From NCBI GenBank assembly GCA_903831655.1, contig CAIKYO010000359.1, forward strand, positions 1 through 39,602: a stretch of DNA of 39,602 bases. Direction: 5' to 3'. Origin of the DNA: an uncultured Burkholderiales bacterium (lineage in GTDB: Bacteria > Pseudomonadota > Gammaproteobacteria > Burkholderiales > Burkholderiaceae_C). Of the stretch, positions 27,543 through 35,360 are shown piece after piece (position 1 is the stretch's first letter; the number at the start of each line of letters is the position of its first letter). The notes under the pieces are model-generated. The model made no database searches. It was not told the origin of the DNA and saw only the letters and a list, made by a program, of their open reading frames with translations. The translations under genes were made by a program, and so were the position numbers.

Positions 27543-27872
27543 AGACCACCAAATGCAAATAAATCGGAATTTGGGCGAATAAAAAGTGTTGATCAGGCGT
27601 CAACTAGCGAGTGTCTCACAAGCTTTGCTGCTCTTCAAAGGCTAAAATGCGCTAGGACGTGTGCCAAACCCATTTCTGCCGACTTTTTTAGACGCGGAAG
27701 GGTCAGTATACCCTTTTTTGGGCCCTCTGGGACCAAGGAATTACGCCCTAAAAGATGAGTCAATTCAAGGGCTTCGAGCTGCTTATTGACGCTTTTAAAT
27801 AACATTTTTGGGTCTTTGGTCTGTGTCAATGAGGCCAATGACGCAAAGATCTTGCATGCAATTGAGTAAAAC
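27543..27872. promoter_or_regulatory. Divergent M23 peptidase-tyrS intergenic region with hairpins
   Basis: A 330-base gap with no convincing gene. On the plus strand AAGGGT (27698-27703) pairs with ACCCTT (27710-27715), followed by T6 (27714-27719), which looks like a small intrinsic terminator. Directly after it TTGGGCCC (27718-27725) pairs with GGGACCAA (27729-27736) with one mismatch. Both lie upstream of tyrS and share bases 27718-27719. A GTTGA-N7-TCAAC inverted repeat lies near 27590-27605, close to where the minus-strand promoter should be. I cannot place either promoter firmly. Confidence 0.4.
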
Positions 27873-29120
27873 ATGACCCAGCAGACCTCTTTGTCAACAC
27901 CACCCCAAGAGACCAGTGAGGCCGTTCAGCACGCCTTGGAGGTCACCCTCAAAGGCTGTGATGAATTGCTGCCTCAAGACGCGTGGGTCAAGAAATTGGT
28001 TCGACACGAACAAACAGGCAAGCCTCTTCGCATCAAGTTGGGTCTGGACCCCACGGCCCCTGATATTCACTTGGGGCACACCGTGGTGCTCAACAAGATG
28101 CGCCAATTGCAGGATTTGGGTCATCAAGTGATTTTTTTGATTGGAGATTTCACCTCTTTGATTGGAGACCCATCGGGCAGAAACCAAACCAGGCCTCCCT
28201 TGACCAAGGCTCAAATTGAGGCCAACGCGCAAACCTACTACAAGCAAGCCAGCTTGGTGCTGGACCCCGCTCGCACCGAGATTCGCTACAACAGCGAGTG
28301 GTGTGAGGCTTTGGGTGCGAGCGGCATGATTGAGCTTTCAGCCAAATACACGGTCGCGCGAATGATGGAGCGTGATGATTTTGACAAGCGCTTTAAATCG
28401 GGCCAGTCCATTGGCTTGCATGAGTTTTTGTATCCACTGATGCAAGGCTACGACAGCGTTGCTTTGAAGAGCGATTTGGAGTTGGGCGGAACGGATCAAA
28501 AGTTCAATTTGTTGATGGGACGCCACCTCCAAGAGGTCTACGCGCAAGAGCCTCAGTGCATTTTGACCATGCCTTTGTTGGTGGGCTTGGATGGTGTGGA
28601 CAAAATGTCCAAGAGCAAGAACAACTACATTGCCATCACCGATGATGCCAACACGATGTTTGCCAAGGTTTTGAGCATCAGCGACGATTTGATGTGGACT
28701 TGGTACCCTTTGTTGAGCTTTAAATCGACCCAAGAGATCGAGCACCTCAAGCGTGCTGTTGGTGAAGGATTGAACCCCAAAGAGGTTAAAGTGGCCTTGG
28801 CCATGGAGATCACGCAACGCTTTCACAACTTGCAGGCCGCTCAGGCAGCGCAAGAGGACTTTCAGCTGAGGAGCAAAGGGGGTGTGCCAGAGAACTTGGT
28901 GGAGGTGCACTTGAGTGGAGCGCCACTTGGCATAGGCGCCTTGGTTCGAGAGGCTGGGTTGGCTGAGTCTGGGGCAGAGGCAAACCGGTTGGTGGAAGGC
29001 GGAGGCGTCAAAATCGACGGCGTGGTGATCAAGGACAAAGCACACAAGTGCCAAGAGGGCACCTTTGTGTTGCAAGTGGGCAAGCGCCGATTTGCAAAAG
29101 TGTCATTAAAAGCCCAATGA
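27873..29120 (+). CDS. tyrS: Tyrosyl-tRNA synthetase
   Basis: Class I aminoacyl-tRNA synthetase that charges tRNA-Tyr. The HIGH motif is HLGHT (66-70), preceded by the typical LRIKLGLDPTAPDI. The second signature is K244MSKS248. Other blocks are FLIGDFTSLIGDPSGRN and DLELGGTDQKFNLLMGR. The C-terminal S4-like RNA-binding domain (about 345-410) contains NRLVEGGGVKIDG. The HLGHT form and 415 aa length fit the TyrZ-like group. It stands 49 bases upstream of a CDF gene. The leader may be structured. Confidence 0.96.
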   Translation: MTQQTSLSTPPQETSEAVQHALEVTLKGCDELLPQDAWVKKLVRHEQTGKPLRIKLGLDPTAPDIHLGHTVVLNKMRQLQDLGHQVIFLIGDFTSLIGDPSGRNQTRPPLTKAQIEANAQTYYKQASLVLDPARTEIRYNSEWCEALGASGMIELSAKYTVARMMERDDFDKRFKSGQSIGLHEFLYPLMQGYDSVALKSDLELGGTDQKFNLLMGRHLQEVYAQEPQCILTMPLLVGLDGVDKMSKSKNNYIAITDDANTMFAKVLSISDDLMWTWYPLLSFKSTQEIEHLKRAVGEGLNPKEVKVALAMEITQRFHNLQAAQAAQEDFQLRSKGGVPENLVEVHLSGAPLGIGALVREAGLAESGAEANRLVEGGGVKIDGVVIKDKAHKCQEGTFVLQVGKRRFAKVSLKAQ

Positions 29121-29169
29121 GCGCTGTCAAAATGGCTCAACAACTGAGTGCAACTAACACACCACTGAT

Positions 29170-30105
29170 ATGACCCCGAACCCCACCAGCTTTGAAGAGC
29201 GATGGCTCAGCCCCAAGGGCCTTTTGAAGGTGTCGGTGCTGGTGGCGATCGTCACCATTGCGCTCAAGACCTTGGCGTGGTGGCTCACCTCATCTGTGGG
29301 CTTGCTCTCGGATGCGATGGAGTCGCTTGTGAACTTGGCCAGCGCCATGTTTGGACTCATGATGGTGACGGTTGCACAAACGCCGGCCGATGACGATCAC
29401 CCCTATGGGCACCACAAGGCGGAGTATTTTTCCTCTGGTTTTGAGGGCATCTTGATCATGGTGGCAGCACTGGGGATTGTGTGGATGGCCATTGACCGTT
29501 TGCTCGAGCCCAGACCTTTGGAGACCATCGGTTTGGGTTTGGTTCTATCGGTGGTGAGCTCGGGCTTGAATGGTTGGTTGTCTTGGGTCATGATGCGCGT
29601 TGCCAAAGCTCAAAACTCAATTGCGCTGATGGCCGACTCTAAGCATTTGATGGCCGATGTGTGGACCGCAAGTGCTGTGGTGGTGGGTTTGGTGTTGGCG
29701 GTGGCAACACAGTTGATGTGGCTCGATTCGGTGGTGGCCTTGGGTGTCGCTTTGGTGATTCTCAAAGAAGGTTTTTCTTTGGTCTGGGAGTCCTCGCAGG
29801 GATTGATGGATGAGGCTTTGGACCCCAAGTCCAGAGAGCTCATCCAAGAGGTGCTCGAAGGGTTTGCTCACCACGATGTGATTCGCTTTGACCACGTGGT
29901 CACGCGCAAATCGGGTCAACGCTGCTATGTGGAGTTGCACATGCACATGCCAGCGAGTTGGTCCTTGGGGCGAGCCGCTGCTTTGCGCTTCAATGTGGAG
30001 CAAGCCCTCATGAGTTCAATGCCAGGCTTGCGTGCCACCATTGAGCTCTTGCCAAGCGACATGGAGTCTCACTTTGAGACGCACCCCGAGAGCGAGAAGT
30101 ACTGA
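29170..30105 (+). CDS. Cation diffusion facilitator family transporter
   Basis: Inner-membrane metal/proton antiporter expected to export a divalent metal such as Zn, Fe or Mn. Six membrane segments span about residues 18-205, followed by a cytoplasmic ferredoxin-like domain (about 210-300). Metal-site residues are seen in SVGLLSD48AMESLVN and in ADSKH159LMAD163VW; HPYGHHKAEYF (77-87) is also conserved. At 311 aa it is a normal length. The metal cannot be told from sequence. It follows tyrS by 49 bases with a poor ribosome-binding site. Confidence 0.9.
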   Translation: MTPNPTSFEERWLSPKGLLKVSVLVAIVTIALKTLAWWLTSSVGLLSDAMESLVNLASAMFGLMMVTVAQTPADDDHPYGHHKAEYFSSGFEGILIMVAALGIVWMAIDRLLEPRPLETIGLGLVLSVVSSGLNGWLSWVMMRVAKAQNSIALMADSKHLMADVWTASAVVVGLVLAVATQLMWLDSVVALGVALVILKEGFSLVWESSQGLMDEALDPKSRELIQEVLEGFAHHDVIRFDHVVTRKSGQRCYVELHMHMPASWSLGRAAALRFNVEQALMSSMPGLRATIELLPSDMESHFETHPESEKY

Positions 30106-30133
30106 GCAAGCTCTGGCCCTCTCTCTCTCCACC

Positions 30134-30616
30134 TCAAGCTTGGTAGGGGTTAGGGACCTTTAAATTATCAAGCGCCATCACCTCCAACGCCTCCATTTGA
30201 AGCGCCATCCATTCATCCTCTTCGTGGTCAAAGCCCAGTGCATGAAGGCAGGCGTGAACCAAGAGGTGAGCAAAGTGGTCCGCCAAGGGGCGATTCAACT
30301 CAAGCGCTTCTCTCTCAAGCACAGGCGCACACAGCACCAAGTCGGCGAGCAGCATGGGGTGGCTCTCATAGGCAAAGGTGAGCACATTGGTGGCATAGGC
30401 TTTGTGTCTGTAGGTTCGGTTCAACTCGAGGGCCTCGGGTGCATCCACAATCCTCACCGTGAGCTCTCCAGGGCACGCACATTGCGCCACAGCCAAGGCC
30501 TCGGTCATGCACGCTTTGATGCGTTGGGTGGACATGGCGTGCTTCAAAGGGGTGTTCATCAAGTGAGGGTCCCATTGAAGAGCGAAGGTGCATTGGACAG
30601 ATGCAGAGGACTTCAT
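30134..30616 (-). CDS. ybeY: Endoribonuclease YbeY
   Basis: Zinc-dependent RNase involved in 16S rRNA 3'-end maturation and ribosome quality control. The metal motif is H121ACLH125ALGFDH131E, matching the family H-x3-H-x5-H pattern. [19 protein letters not shown] is the other conserved block. At 160 aa the length is normal. Its ATG overlaps the phoH stop by four bases, so it is coupled to phoH as in most Proteobacteria; the usual next genes (ybeX/corC, lnt) do not follow here. Confidence 0.93.
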   Translation of the reverse strand: MKSSASVQCTFALQWDPHLMNTPLKHAMSTQRIKACMTEALAVAQCACPGELTVRIVDAPEALELNRTYRHKAYATNVLTFAYESHPMLLADLVLCAPVLEREALELNRPLADHFAHLLVHACLHALGFDHEEDEWMALQMEALEVMALDNLKVPNPYQA

Positions 30617-31629
30617 GAGCGTTCCCCTTTGTGTGAATCGTAGGCGTCGACAATTCTCGCAACCAAGGGGTGACGCACCACATCGTGGCTTGTGAAGTTG
30701 GCAAAGGAGATGCCTTTGACGCGTTTCAAAACTCGCTCAGCATCGACCAAGCCACTCATTTGTCCTTTGGGTAAGTCGATTTGACTCACATCCCCTGTGA
30801 TCACCGCTTTGGAGCCCAGTCCCAAGCGGGTCAAGAACATTTTCATTTGTTCTGGTGTTGTGTTTTGTGCTTCGTCCAAAATCACAAAAGCGTGGTTGAG
30901 GGTGCGCCCACGCATAAAGGCCAAGGGCGCAATCTCCAAGGTTTGGCGCTCAAAGGCTTTTTGGACACGATCAAAACCCATCAAATCAAACAACGCATCG
31001 TACAAGGGGCGAAGATAGGGGTCGACTTTTTGGCCCAAATCCCCTGGTAAAAATCCCAACTTTTCTCCCGCCTCTACTGCTGGGCGGGTGAGCACGATGC
31101 GTTGCACTGCGTGTCGCTCAAGCGCATCCACGGCCATCGCCACGGCCAGGTAAGTCTTGCCCGTTCCCGCAGGCCCCAAGCCAAACGTGATGTCAGATCC
31201 CTCAATGGCATCCATGTAGTGCCCTTGGTTGGGGCTTCTGGGTTTGAGGTCGGCTCGTTTTGTCAGGAGCGCTTTGGGCTCGGGGGTGTCAAGGGGGTGG
31301 GTAATGGACTTGGATTTCAATTTATTTTTTTTAGGGTTGGAGTCTGGGTTGTCAAGGAGTGAGGTGACACTGGATAGAGGTGTACTTTGCACCATCAAAA
31401 GCACCAAGTTGGTGTCGATGTTTTTATTCGCTTGCTCATACAAAGACTGTAAGATCCAAAGGGCTTGGGTGGCCAGCGCCTTCGGGCCCTCGATTTGAAA
31501 GTGTTCGCCTCGGTGGGAAATGCGCACCTCAAGGCTGGTCTCTAAAACACGCAGGTGTTCGTCCAATGGGCCGCAAAGGTGTGACAATCTGAGGTTGTTG
31601 AGCGGAGAGAAAGCGTGTTTGAGTATCAA
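30613..31629 (-). CDS. phoH: PhoH-like ATPase (YbeZ)
   Basis: Predicted P-loop ATPase, probably an RNA helicase-like partner of YbeY. The N-terminal [21 protein letters not shown] is conserved in betaproteobacterial members. The Walker A is GPAGTGKT (152-159), the Walker B is FVILD252EAQNT, and [18 protein letters not shown] is the family signature. A Lys/Ser/Asn-rich variable stretch lies at about 93-125. At 338 aa it is a normal length. The gene overlaps ybeY (ATGA) and is divergent from ruvA. Confidence 0.93.
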   Translation of the reverse strand: MILKHAFSPLNNLRLSHLCGPLDEHLRVLETSLEVRISHRGEHFQIEGPKALATQALWILQSLYEQANKNIDTNLVLLMVQSTPLSSVTSLLDNPDSNPKKNKLKSKSITHPLDTPEPKALLTKRADLKPRSPNQGHYMDAIEGSDITFGLGPAGTGKTYLAVAMAVDALERHAVQRIVLTRPAVEAGEKLGFLPGDLGQKVDPYLRPLYDALFDLMGFDRVQKAFERQTLEIAPLAFMRGRTLNHAFVILDEAQNTTPEQMKMFLTRLGLGSKAVITGDVSQIDLPKGQMSGLVDAERVLKRVKGISFANFTSHDVVRHPLVARIVDAYDSHKGERS

Positions 31630-31704
31630 AGCGAGAGCATCAAAGCAAGGGTTGAGCGTTTGGGAACGCAGACATCATTCATACTTTAGGAAACAGATCA
31701 CAGC

Positions 31705-32277
31705 ATGATAGGCCGAATCACTGGAAAATTGTTGGAAAAAACACCACCTTTGGTGCTGGTGGACTGCCACGGCGTGGGCTATGAGGTGTGGGTGCCCATG
31801 AGCAGTTTTTACAACTTGCCAGAACTGGGGGAGCCCGTTTCACTGCTCACGCACTTTGTGGTGCGTGAGGATGCTCAAATTCTATTTGGATTTCTGACCG
31901 CAAGTGAGCGCGAGGCTTTTAAAGACTTGATCAAGATCTCTGGGGTGGGTCCCAGAACCGCGTTGTCGGTGCTCAGTGGCATGAGCGTGGCCGATCTGTC
32001 TCGTGCTGTGCAGTCTCAAGAGGCCGGTCTTTTGCTAAAGGTACCTGGTATTGGGAAAAAGACTGCAGAGCGACTCCTCTTGGAGCTCAAAGGCAAGGCC
32101 GAGTGGGCGCCTTCTTTGGTTCAAAGCGTGGGCTCGAACGCACAAAGCGATGTGGCCCAGGCATTGATGTCCTTGGGTTACAGTGAAAAAGAGGCCCAAG
32201 CCGTGATCAAGGTCTTGCCCCCGGAGCTTGGGGTGAGCGAGGGCATCAAGTGGGCGCTGAAGTCTTTGTCGCGTTAA
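31705..32277 (+). CDS. ruvA: Holliday junction branch migration protein RuvA
   Basis: Tetrameric DNA-junction-binding subunit of the RuvAB branch-migration complex. The start [28 protein letters not shown] is the OB-fold domain. The helix-hairpin-helix pairs are [15 protein letters not shown] and [18 protein letters not shown]. The C-terminal RuvB-binding domain contains [17 protein letters not shown]. At 190 aa it is complete. The 75-base gap to divergent phoH shows no clear LexA box. ruvB follows after 67 bases; ruvC is not in the window. Confidence 0.97.
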   Translation: MIGRITGKLLEKTPPLVLVDCHGVGYEVWVPMSSFYNLPELGEPVSLLTHFVVREDAQILFGFLTASEREAFKDLIKISGVGPRTALSVLSGMSVADLSRAVQSQEAGLLLKVPGIGKKTAERLLLELKGKAEWAPSLVQSVGSNAQSDVAQALMSLGYSEKEAQAVIKVLPPELGVSEGIKWALKSLSR

Positions 32278-32344
32278 ACTGAGAGTCCATTTCTGTGACC
32301 TTGTCTTTTTCGGTTCATTCCTTTCACCACACCCCTATTCCATC

Positions 32345-33430
32345 ATGAGCGTTCAAATCGATGACTTGACTCCTGGCCCCAAGGCAACACCAGGCAGGCA
32401 TGTGGATCTCTCAGAGATGGGTCCTCGTGTCATGGATGCAAATGCCTTGGGCTCTGAGGACGGCGCCATTGAGCGTGCGTTGAGGCCCAAAACACTCAAA
32501 GACTATGTGGGTCAAGCCAAGGTGCGCGAGCAGTTGTCGATCTTCATCCAAGCTGCAAAAAACAGACAAGAGTCATTGGACCACCTGTTGCTCTTTGGTC
32601 CTCCGGGTTTGGGCAAGACCACGCTCAGTCAAATCGTGGCCCATGAGTTGGGGGTGAATTTGAGGCAAACCAGTGGTCCTGTGCTGGAAAAGCCCAAGGA
32701 TTTGGCGGCCCTGTTAACGGGGTTGGAGAAAAACGATGTGCTCTTTATCGATGAGATTCACCGCTTGTCACCTGTGGTGGAGGAAATTTTGTACCCCGCG
32801 CTGGAGGATTTCAAGATTGACATCATGATTGGTGAGGGGCCTGCTGCGAGGAGCATCAAACTTGATTTGCAGCCCTTCACCTTGATTGGTGCCACCACCC
32901 GAGCGGGCATGCTCACCAATCCGCTTAGAGATCGTTTTGGGATTGTCTCGCGTCTGGAGTTTTATTCCCCCGAGGAGCTCTTGAGCATCGTGATGAGATC
33001 GGCTGGCTTGCTAAGCACCCCCATGGACGAGAGCGGTGGCATGGAGTTGGCCAAGCGCTCTAGGGGCACGCCACGAATCGCCAACCGACTGCTCAGGCGG
33101 GTGCGAGACTTTGCGCAAATCAAGGGCTCGGGCGTGATCACCTTGGAGATGGCCAACCAAGCCCTCAAGATGCTTGATGTGGACCAATTGGGCTTTGATG
33201 TGATGGACCGAAAATTCTTGGAAGCCTTGGTGCATCGCTTTGATGGGGGTCCCGTGGGCCTGGACAATTTGGCGGCCAGCATGGGTGAGGAGAGAGACAC
33301 CATCGAAGATGTGATTGAACCCTATTTGCTCCAACAAGGCTATTTGCAGCGCACGCCCAGAGGCCGGATTGCAACGGCCCGTGCATATGAACACTTGGGC
33401 CTTGAGCCACCAAGCACCCTGTCGCCCTGA
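32345..33430 (+). CDS. ruvB: Holliday junction branch migration helicase RuvB
   Basis: AAA+ motor that drives branch migration with RuvA. The Walker A is GPPGLGKT (85-92), the Walker B is [10 protein letters not shown], and [21 protein letters not shown] and the arginine finger in LRDRFGIV are present. The winged-helix C-terminal domain ends in [23 protein letters not shown]. At 361 aa it is about 25 residues longer than E. coli RuvB, the extra lying before ERALRPK. The ribosome-binding site before ATG 32345 is weak. Confidence 0.97.
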   Translation: MSVQIDDLTPGPKATPGRHVDLSEMGPRVMDANALGSEDGAIERALRPKTLKDYVGQAKVREQLSIFIQAAKNRQESLDHLLLFGPPGLGKTTLSQIVAHELGVNLRQTSGPVLEKPKDLAALLTGLEKNDVLFIDEIHRLSPVVEEILYPALEDFKIDIMIGEGPAARSIKLDLQPFTLIGATTRAGMLTNPLRDRFGIVSRLEFYSPEELLSIVMRSAGLLSTPMDESGGMELAKRSRGTPRIANRLLRRVRDFAQIKGSGVITLEMANQALKMLDVDQLGFDVMDRKFLEALVHRFDGGPVGLDNLAASMGEERDTIEDVIEPYLLQQGYLQRTPRGRIATARAYEHLGLEPPSTLSP

Positions 33431-33448
33431 GAGCGTTTAGCGAGCTCT

Positions 33449-34126
33449 TTAATTGGCAACGGGGTAGTCCTGACCAAGCGGGGGGCCAGCACCACCGTCA
33501 ACGCCTTCCCGCTCCAAATGCGCTTTGTCGCCCCAGCCCACCAAATGCAACCCTTCACTGGACCACAGCAATCGATTGATGTGCGCGTTGCCCAGGGCCC
33601 AAGTTCTTTGGGCCTGGCTGTCTTGTCCCGTTGACCATCGGTAGATCACATCCAAGACGCCGCCATGGGTCACGATGGCGATGTGCTCATTGAGGTGGAG
33701 ACTGGCCAAGCGGTTGACGCAACTTTGGATGCGCGCTTTGAATTGGTTCAAACTCTCGCCACTTGGGGGCGACCACTCGGGGTCTCGGCTTCTCCAAGCC
33801 TGTGCTTGGCTGGGGTGCTGGACCTCAAGTTCGGTCCAAGTGAGGCCTTCAAAGGCGCCAAAGTGACGCTCACGCAAGCCCACCTCGATGTGGTGCGTGA
33901 GGGTGGGTTGGTGAGAGGAGGCCAAAAGATGAGCCGTTTCATGTGCTCTTTTGAGGTCGCTGGAGTAGACACAGGACAAGGGCTCGTGCTGCAGCGCTTG
34001 CCCCAATTGGGAGGCTTGCCAAACCCCAAGTGAGTTCAAAGCGATGTCGATGTGTCCTTGGATGCGTGCTTGGACATTCCAGTCGGTCTCGCCATGTCGG
34101 ATGAGTGTGATGCGGGTTGAGTCCAT
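33449..34126 (-). CDS. Histidine phosphatase family protein (phosphoglycerate mutase-like)
   Basis: Phosphatase of the branch-1 histidine phosphatase superfamily, similar to GpmB and alpha-ribazole phosphatase; the substrate is unknown. The phosphohistidine motif is IR10H11GETDWN, the ERHFGAFEG block carries the conserved Glu, and IVTHGGVLDV holds the second catalytic His. At 225 aa it is a normal length. ATG 34126 is chosen because the in-frame ATG at 34207 lies upstream of the apparent -10 box and would precede the transcription start. It converges on ruvB. Confidence 0.88.
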   Translation of the reverse strand: MDSTRITLIRHGETDWNVQARIQGHIDIALNSLGVWQASQLGQALQHEPLSCVYSSDLKRAHETAHLLASSHQPTLTHHIEVGLRERHFGAFEGLTWTELEVQHPSQAQAWRSRDPEWSPPSGESLNQFKARIQSCVNRLASLHLNEHIAIVTHGGVLDVIYRWSTGQDSQAQRTWALGNAHINRLLWSSEGLHLVGWGDKAHLEREGVDGGAGPPLGQDYPVAN

Positions 34127-34195
34127 GAATGGCGATGTGAGGGGGTGGTGGAAAAAAGCTTTCTGAGGCCCTCTCAAAAGAGCCCTAGAGTGGGT

Positions 34196-34223
34196 ATTAT
34201 CGGTCAAAGAAAATGGGTATCAA
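34196..34223 (-). promoter_or_regulatory. Sigma-70 promoter for the histidine phosphatase gene
   Basis: Reading the minus strand, TTGATA (34223-34218), a 16-base spacer and GATAAT (34201-34196) are a close match to consensus. The start would be near 34189, giving a leader of about 63 bases to ATG 34126. Confidence 0.65.
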
Positions 34224-34289
34224 ATTGACGCCAAGGGGCGATGTGCTCATGGGTTTGAGGTTGAGTTTTGAAGTCAAAGGAGTCATTCA

Positions 34290-34787
34290 ATGAAGGTGAG
34301 CGCAACGAGGTGGATCGGTCTGAGTTGGGGTTTGTGTTTAGCTTGCTTGACGTGTTTGGTCTTGGGTGGTGCACGGCTTGCATGGAGCGTGGGCCCTGAG
34401 AGCGATTTGTCCAATGTGGCGGGCCTTTGGACGAGCTTTGATGACGACACGCATCAGCCCAGTGCTCAAATTCGAATCGTGCTTGACCCAAAAGACGGTT
34501 TGGTGGGGCGCATTGAGAGGGTGTTGGATCCCAAGGCAAGTCCCGGTGAGTTGTGCTCGGCCTGTCCTGGCGAGAGACTGAACTTACCCCTGGTGGGGCT
34601 TGAGATCATGCACGGAGGTCAAAAAACCTCAGGTGAGTGGTTGTGGTCACAAGGCAAGATCTTGGACCCCGATAGTGGGGATGAATACACCTACAAACTC
34701 AAGTTGCAAGAGGGGGGGCGAGAGTTGCTGCTGCGTGGGTATTGGGGGCCCTTTTGGCGCACCCAAAAGTGGTCACGTGTGCCCTGA
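34290..34787 (+). CDS. DUF2147 domain protein, exported
   Basis: A 165-residue secreted or periplasmic protein of unknown function. A signal peptide or anchor is seen at about residues 5-33. The DUF2147 pattern follows: GLWTSFDDDTHQPSAQIRI, GLVGRIERVLDP, a C-S-A-C pair with the LNLPLVGLEI block, WSQGKILDPDSGDEYTYKL and the C-terminal RGYWGPFWRTQKWSRV. A good ribosome-binding site (AAGGAG) precedes ATG 34290. It is divergent from the histidine phosphatase and convergent with the thioesterase. A run of seven G (34712-34718) lies inside the gene. Confidence 0.88.
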   Translation: MKVSATRWIGLSWGLCLACLTCLVLGGARLAWSVGPESDLSNVAGLWTSFDDDTHQPSAQIRIVLDPKDGLVGRIERVLDPKASPGELCSACPGERLNLPLVGLEIMHGGQKTSGEWLWSQGKILDPDSGDEYTYKLKLQEGGRELLLRGYWGPFWRTQKWSRVP

Positions 34788-34808
34788 GCGCTTGGGCACT
34801 TCAAGCGC
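34788..34808. terminator. Hairpin between convergent DUF2147 and thioesterase genes
   Basis: GCGCTTG (34788-34794) pairs perfectly with CAAGCGC (34802-34808) around a 7-base loop, overlapping the last codons of the thioesterase gene. There is no clean T run on either strand, only CCTCTTT on the plus strand, so its terminator activity is uncertain. Confidence 0.4.
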
Positions 34809-35220
34809 CCTCTTTGAGTTTGTCCTCCACGGGCTTGGGTCTTCCATTGGCGTCCAAGGCCACGTAAGTGAGGGTTGCTTCGGTCACCTTCCTAAGACTC
34901 TCATTGGCGTGGATGTGTTCTGAATAGACCTCCACATAGACCGTAATGGAGGTGTTGCCAATGCGTTTGATTTTGGCGTAAAAGCTCAAAATGTCCCCCA
35001 CCCGAACCGCCTCTTTGAAGACGAATTCATTGACCGCAACGGTGGCCAAACGTCCTTGCACGATTTGAGCGGGGAGCACCCATCCTGCCAAATCAACTTG
35101 TGCCATGACCCAGCCGCCAAAGATATCGCCATAGGCATTGCAATCAGAGGGCATGGGAATGACCTTCAAGACCAAGGTGAGGTCTTCGGCGGGGCGAGAG
35201 AGAGCAGGGGTGTCGGTCAT
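34801..35220 (-). CDS. yciA: YciA-type acyl-CoA thioesterase
   Basis: Hotdog-fold thioesterase that hydrolyses acyl-CoA. The typical core is MPSDCNAYGDIFGGWVMAQVD with the catalytic Asp in GDIFGGW, followed by TVAVNEFVFKEAVRVGDILSFYA and TSITVYVEVYSE. At 139 aa it has the family length. ATG 35220 fits homologues; the frame is open 21 codons further upstream, but those residues look unrelated. It is divergent from the ABC exporter gene. Confidence 0.9.
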   Translation of the reverse strand: MTDTPALSRPAEDLTLVLKVIPMPSDCNAYGDIFGGWVMAQVDLAGWVLPAQIVQGRLATVAVNEFVFKEAVRVGDILSFYAKIKRIGNTSITVYVEVYSEHIHANESLRKVTEATLTYVALDANGRPKPVEDKLKEGA

Positions 35221-35360
35221 GATGTGGGTCTTGTGCGTGAGCTTGAACTGGGGGGTGTGAGGACAGGGAGAGGAAAATTTCAAAGGTTTTTATCGCTCAG
35301 TCCCCTCTGCCCGACTACAAAGATGTTCCAATATAACTCAAGTTCAATTTAAAGCACACC

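Noticed and set aside
27786-27814. TTGACG at 27786 as the -35 of a tyrS promoter
   Set aside because: No acceptable -10 hexamer lies 15-19 bases downstream.
34127-34207. N-terminal extension of the histidine phosphatase from ATG 34207
   Set aside because: A near-consensus promoter with its -10 at 34201-34196 overlaps this start, and the extra 27 residues look unrelated to the family.
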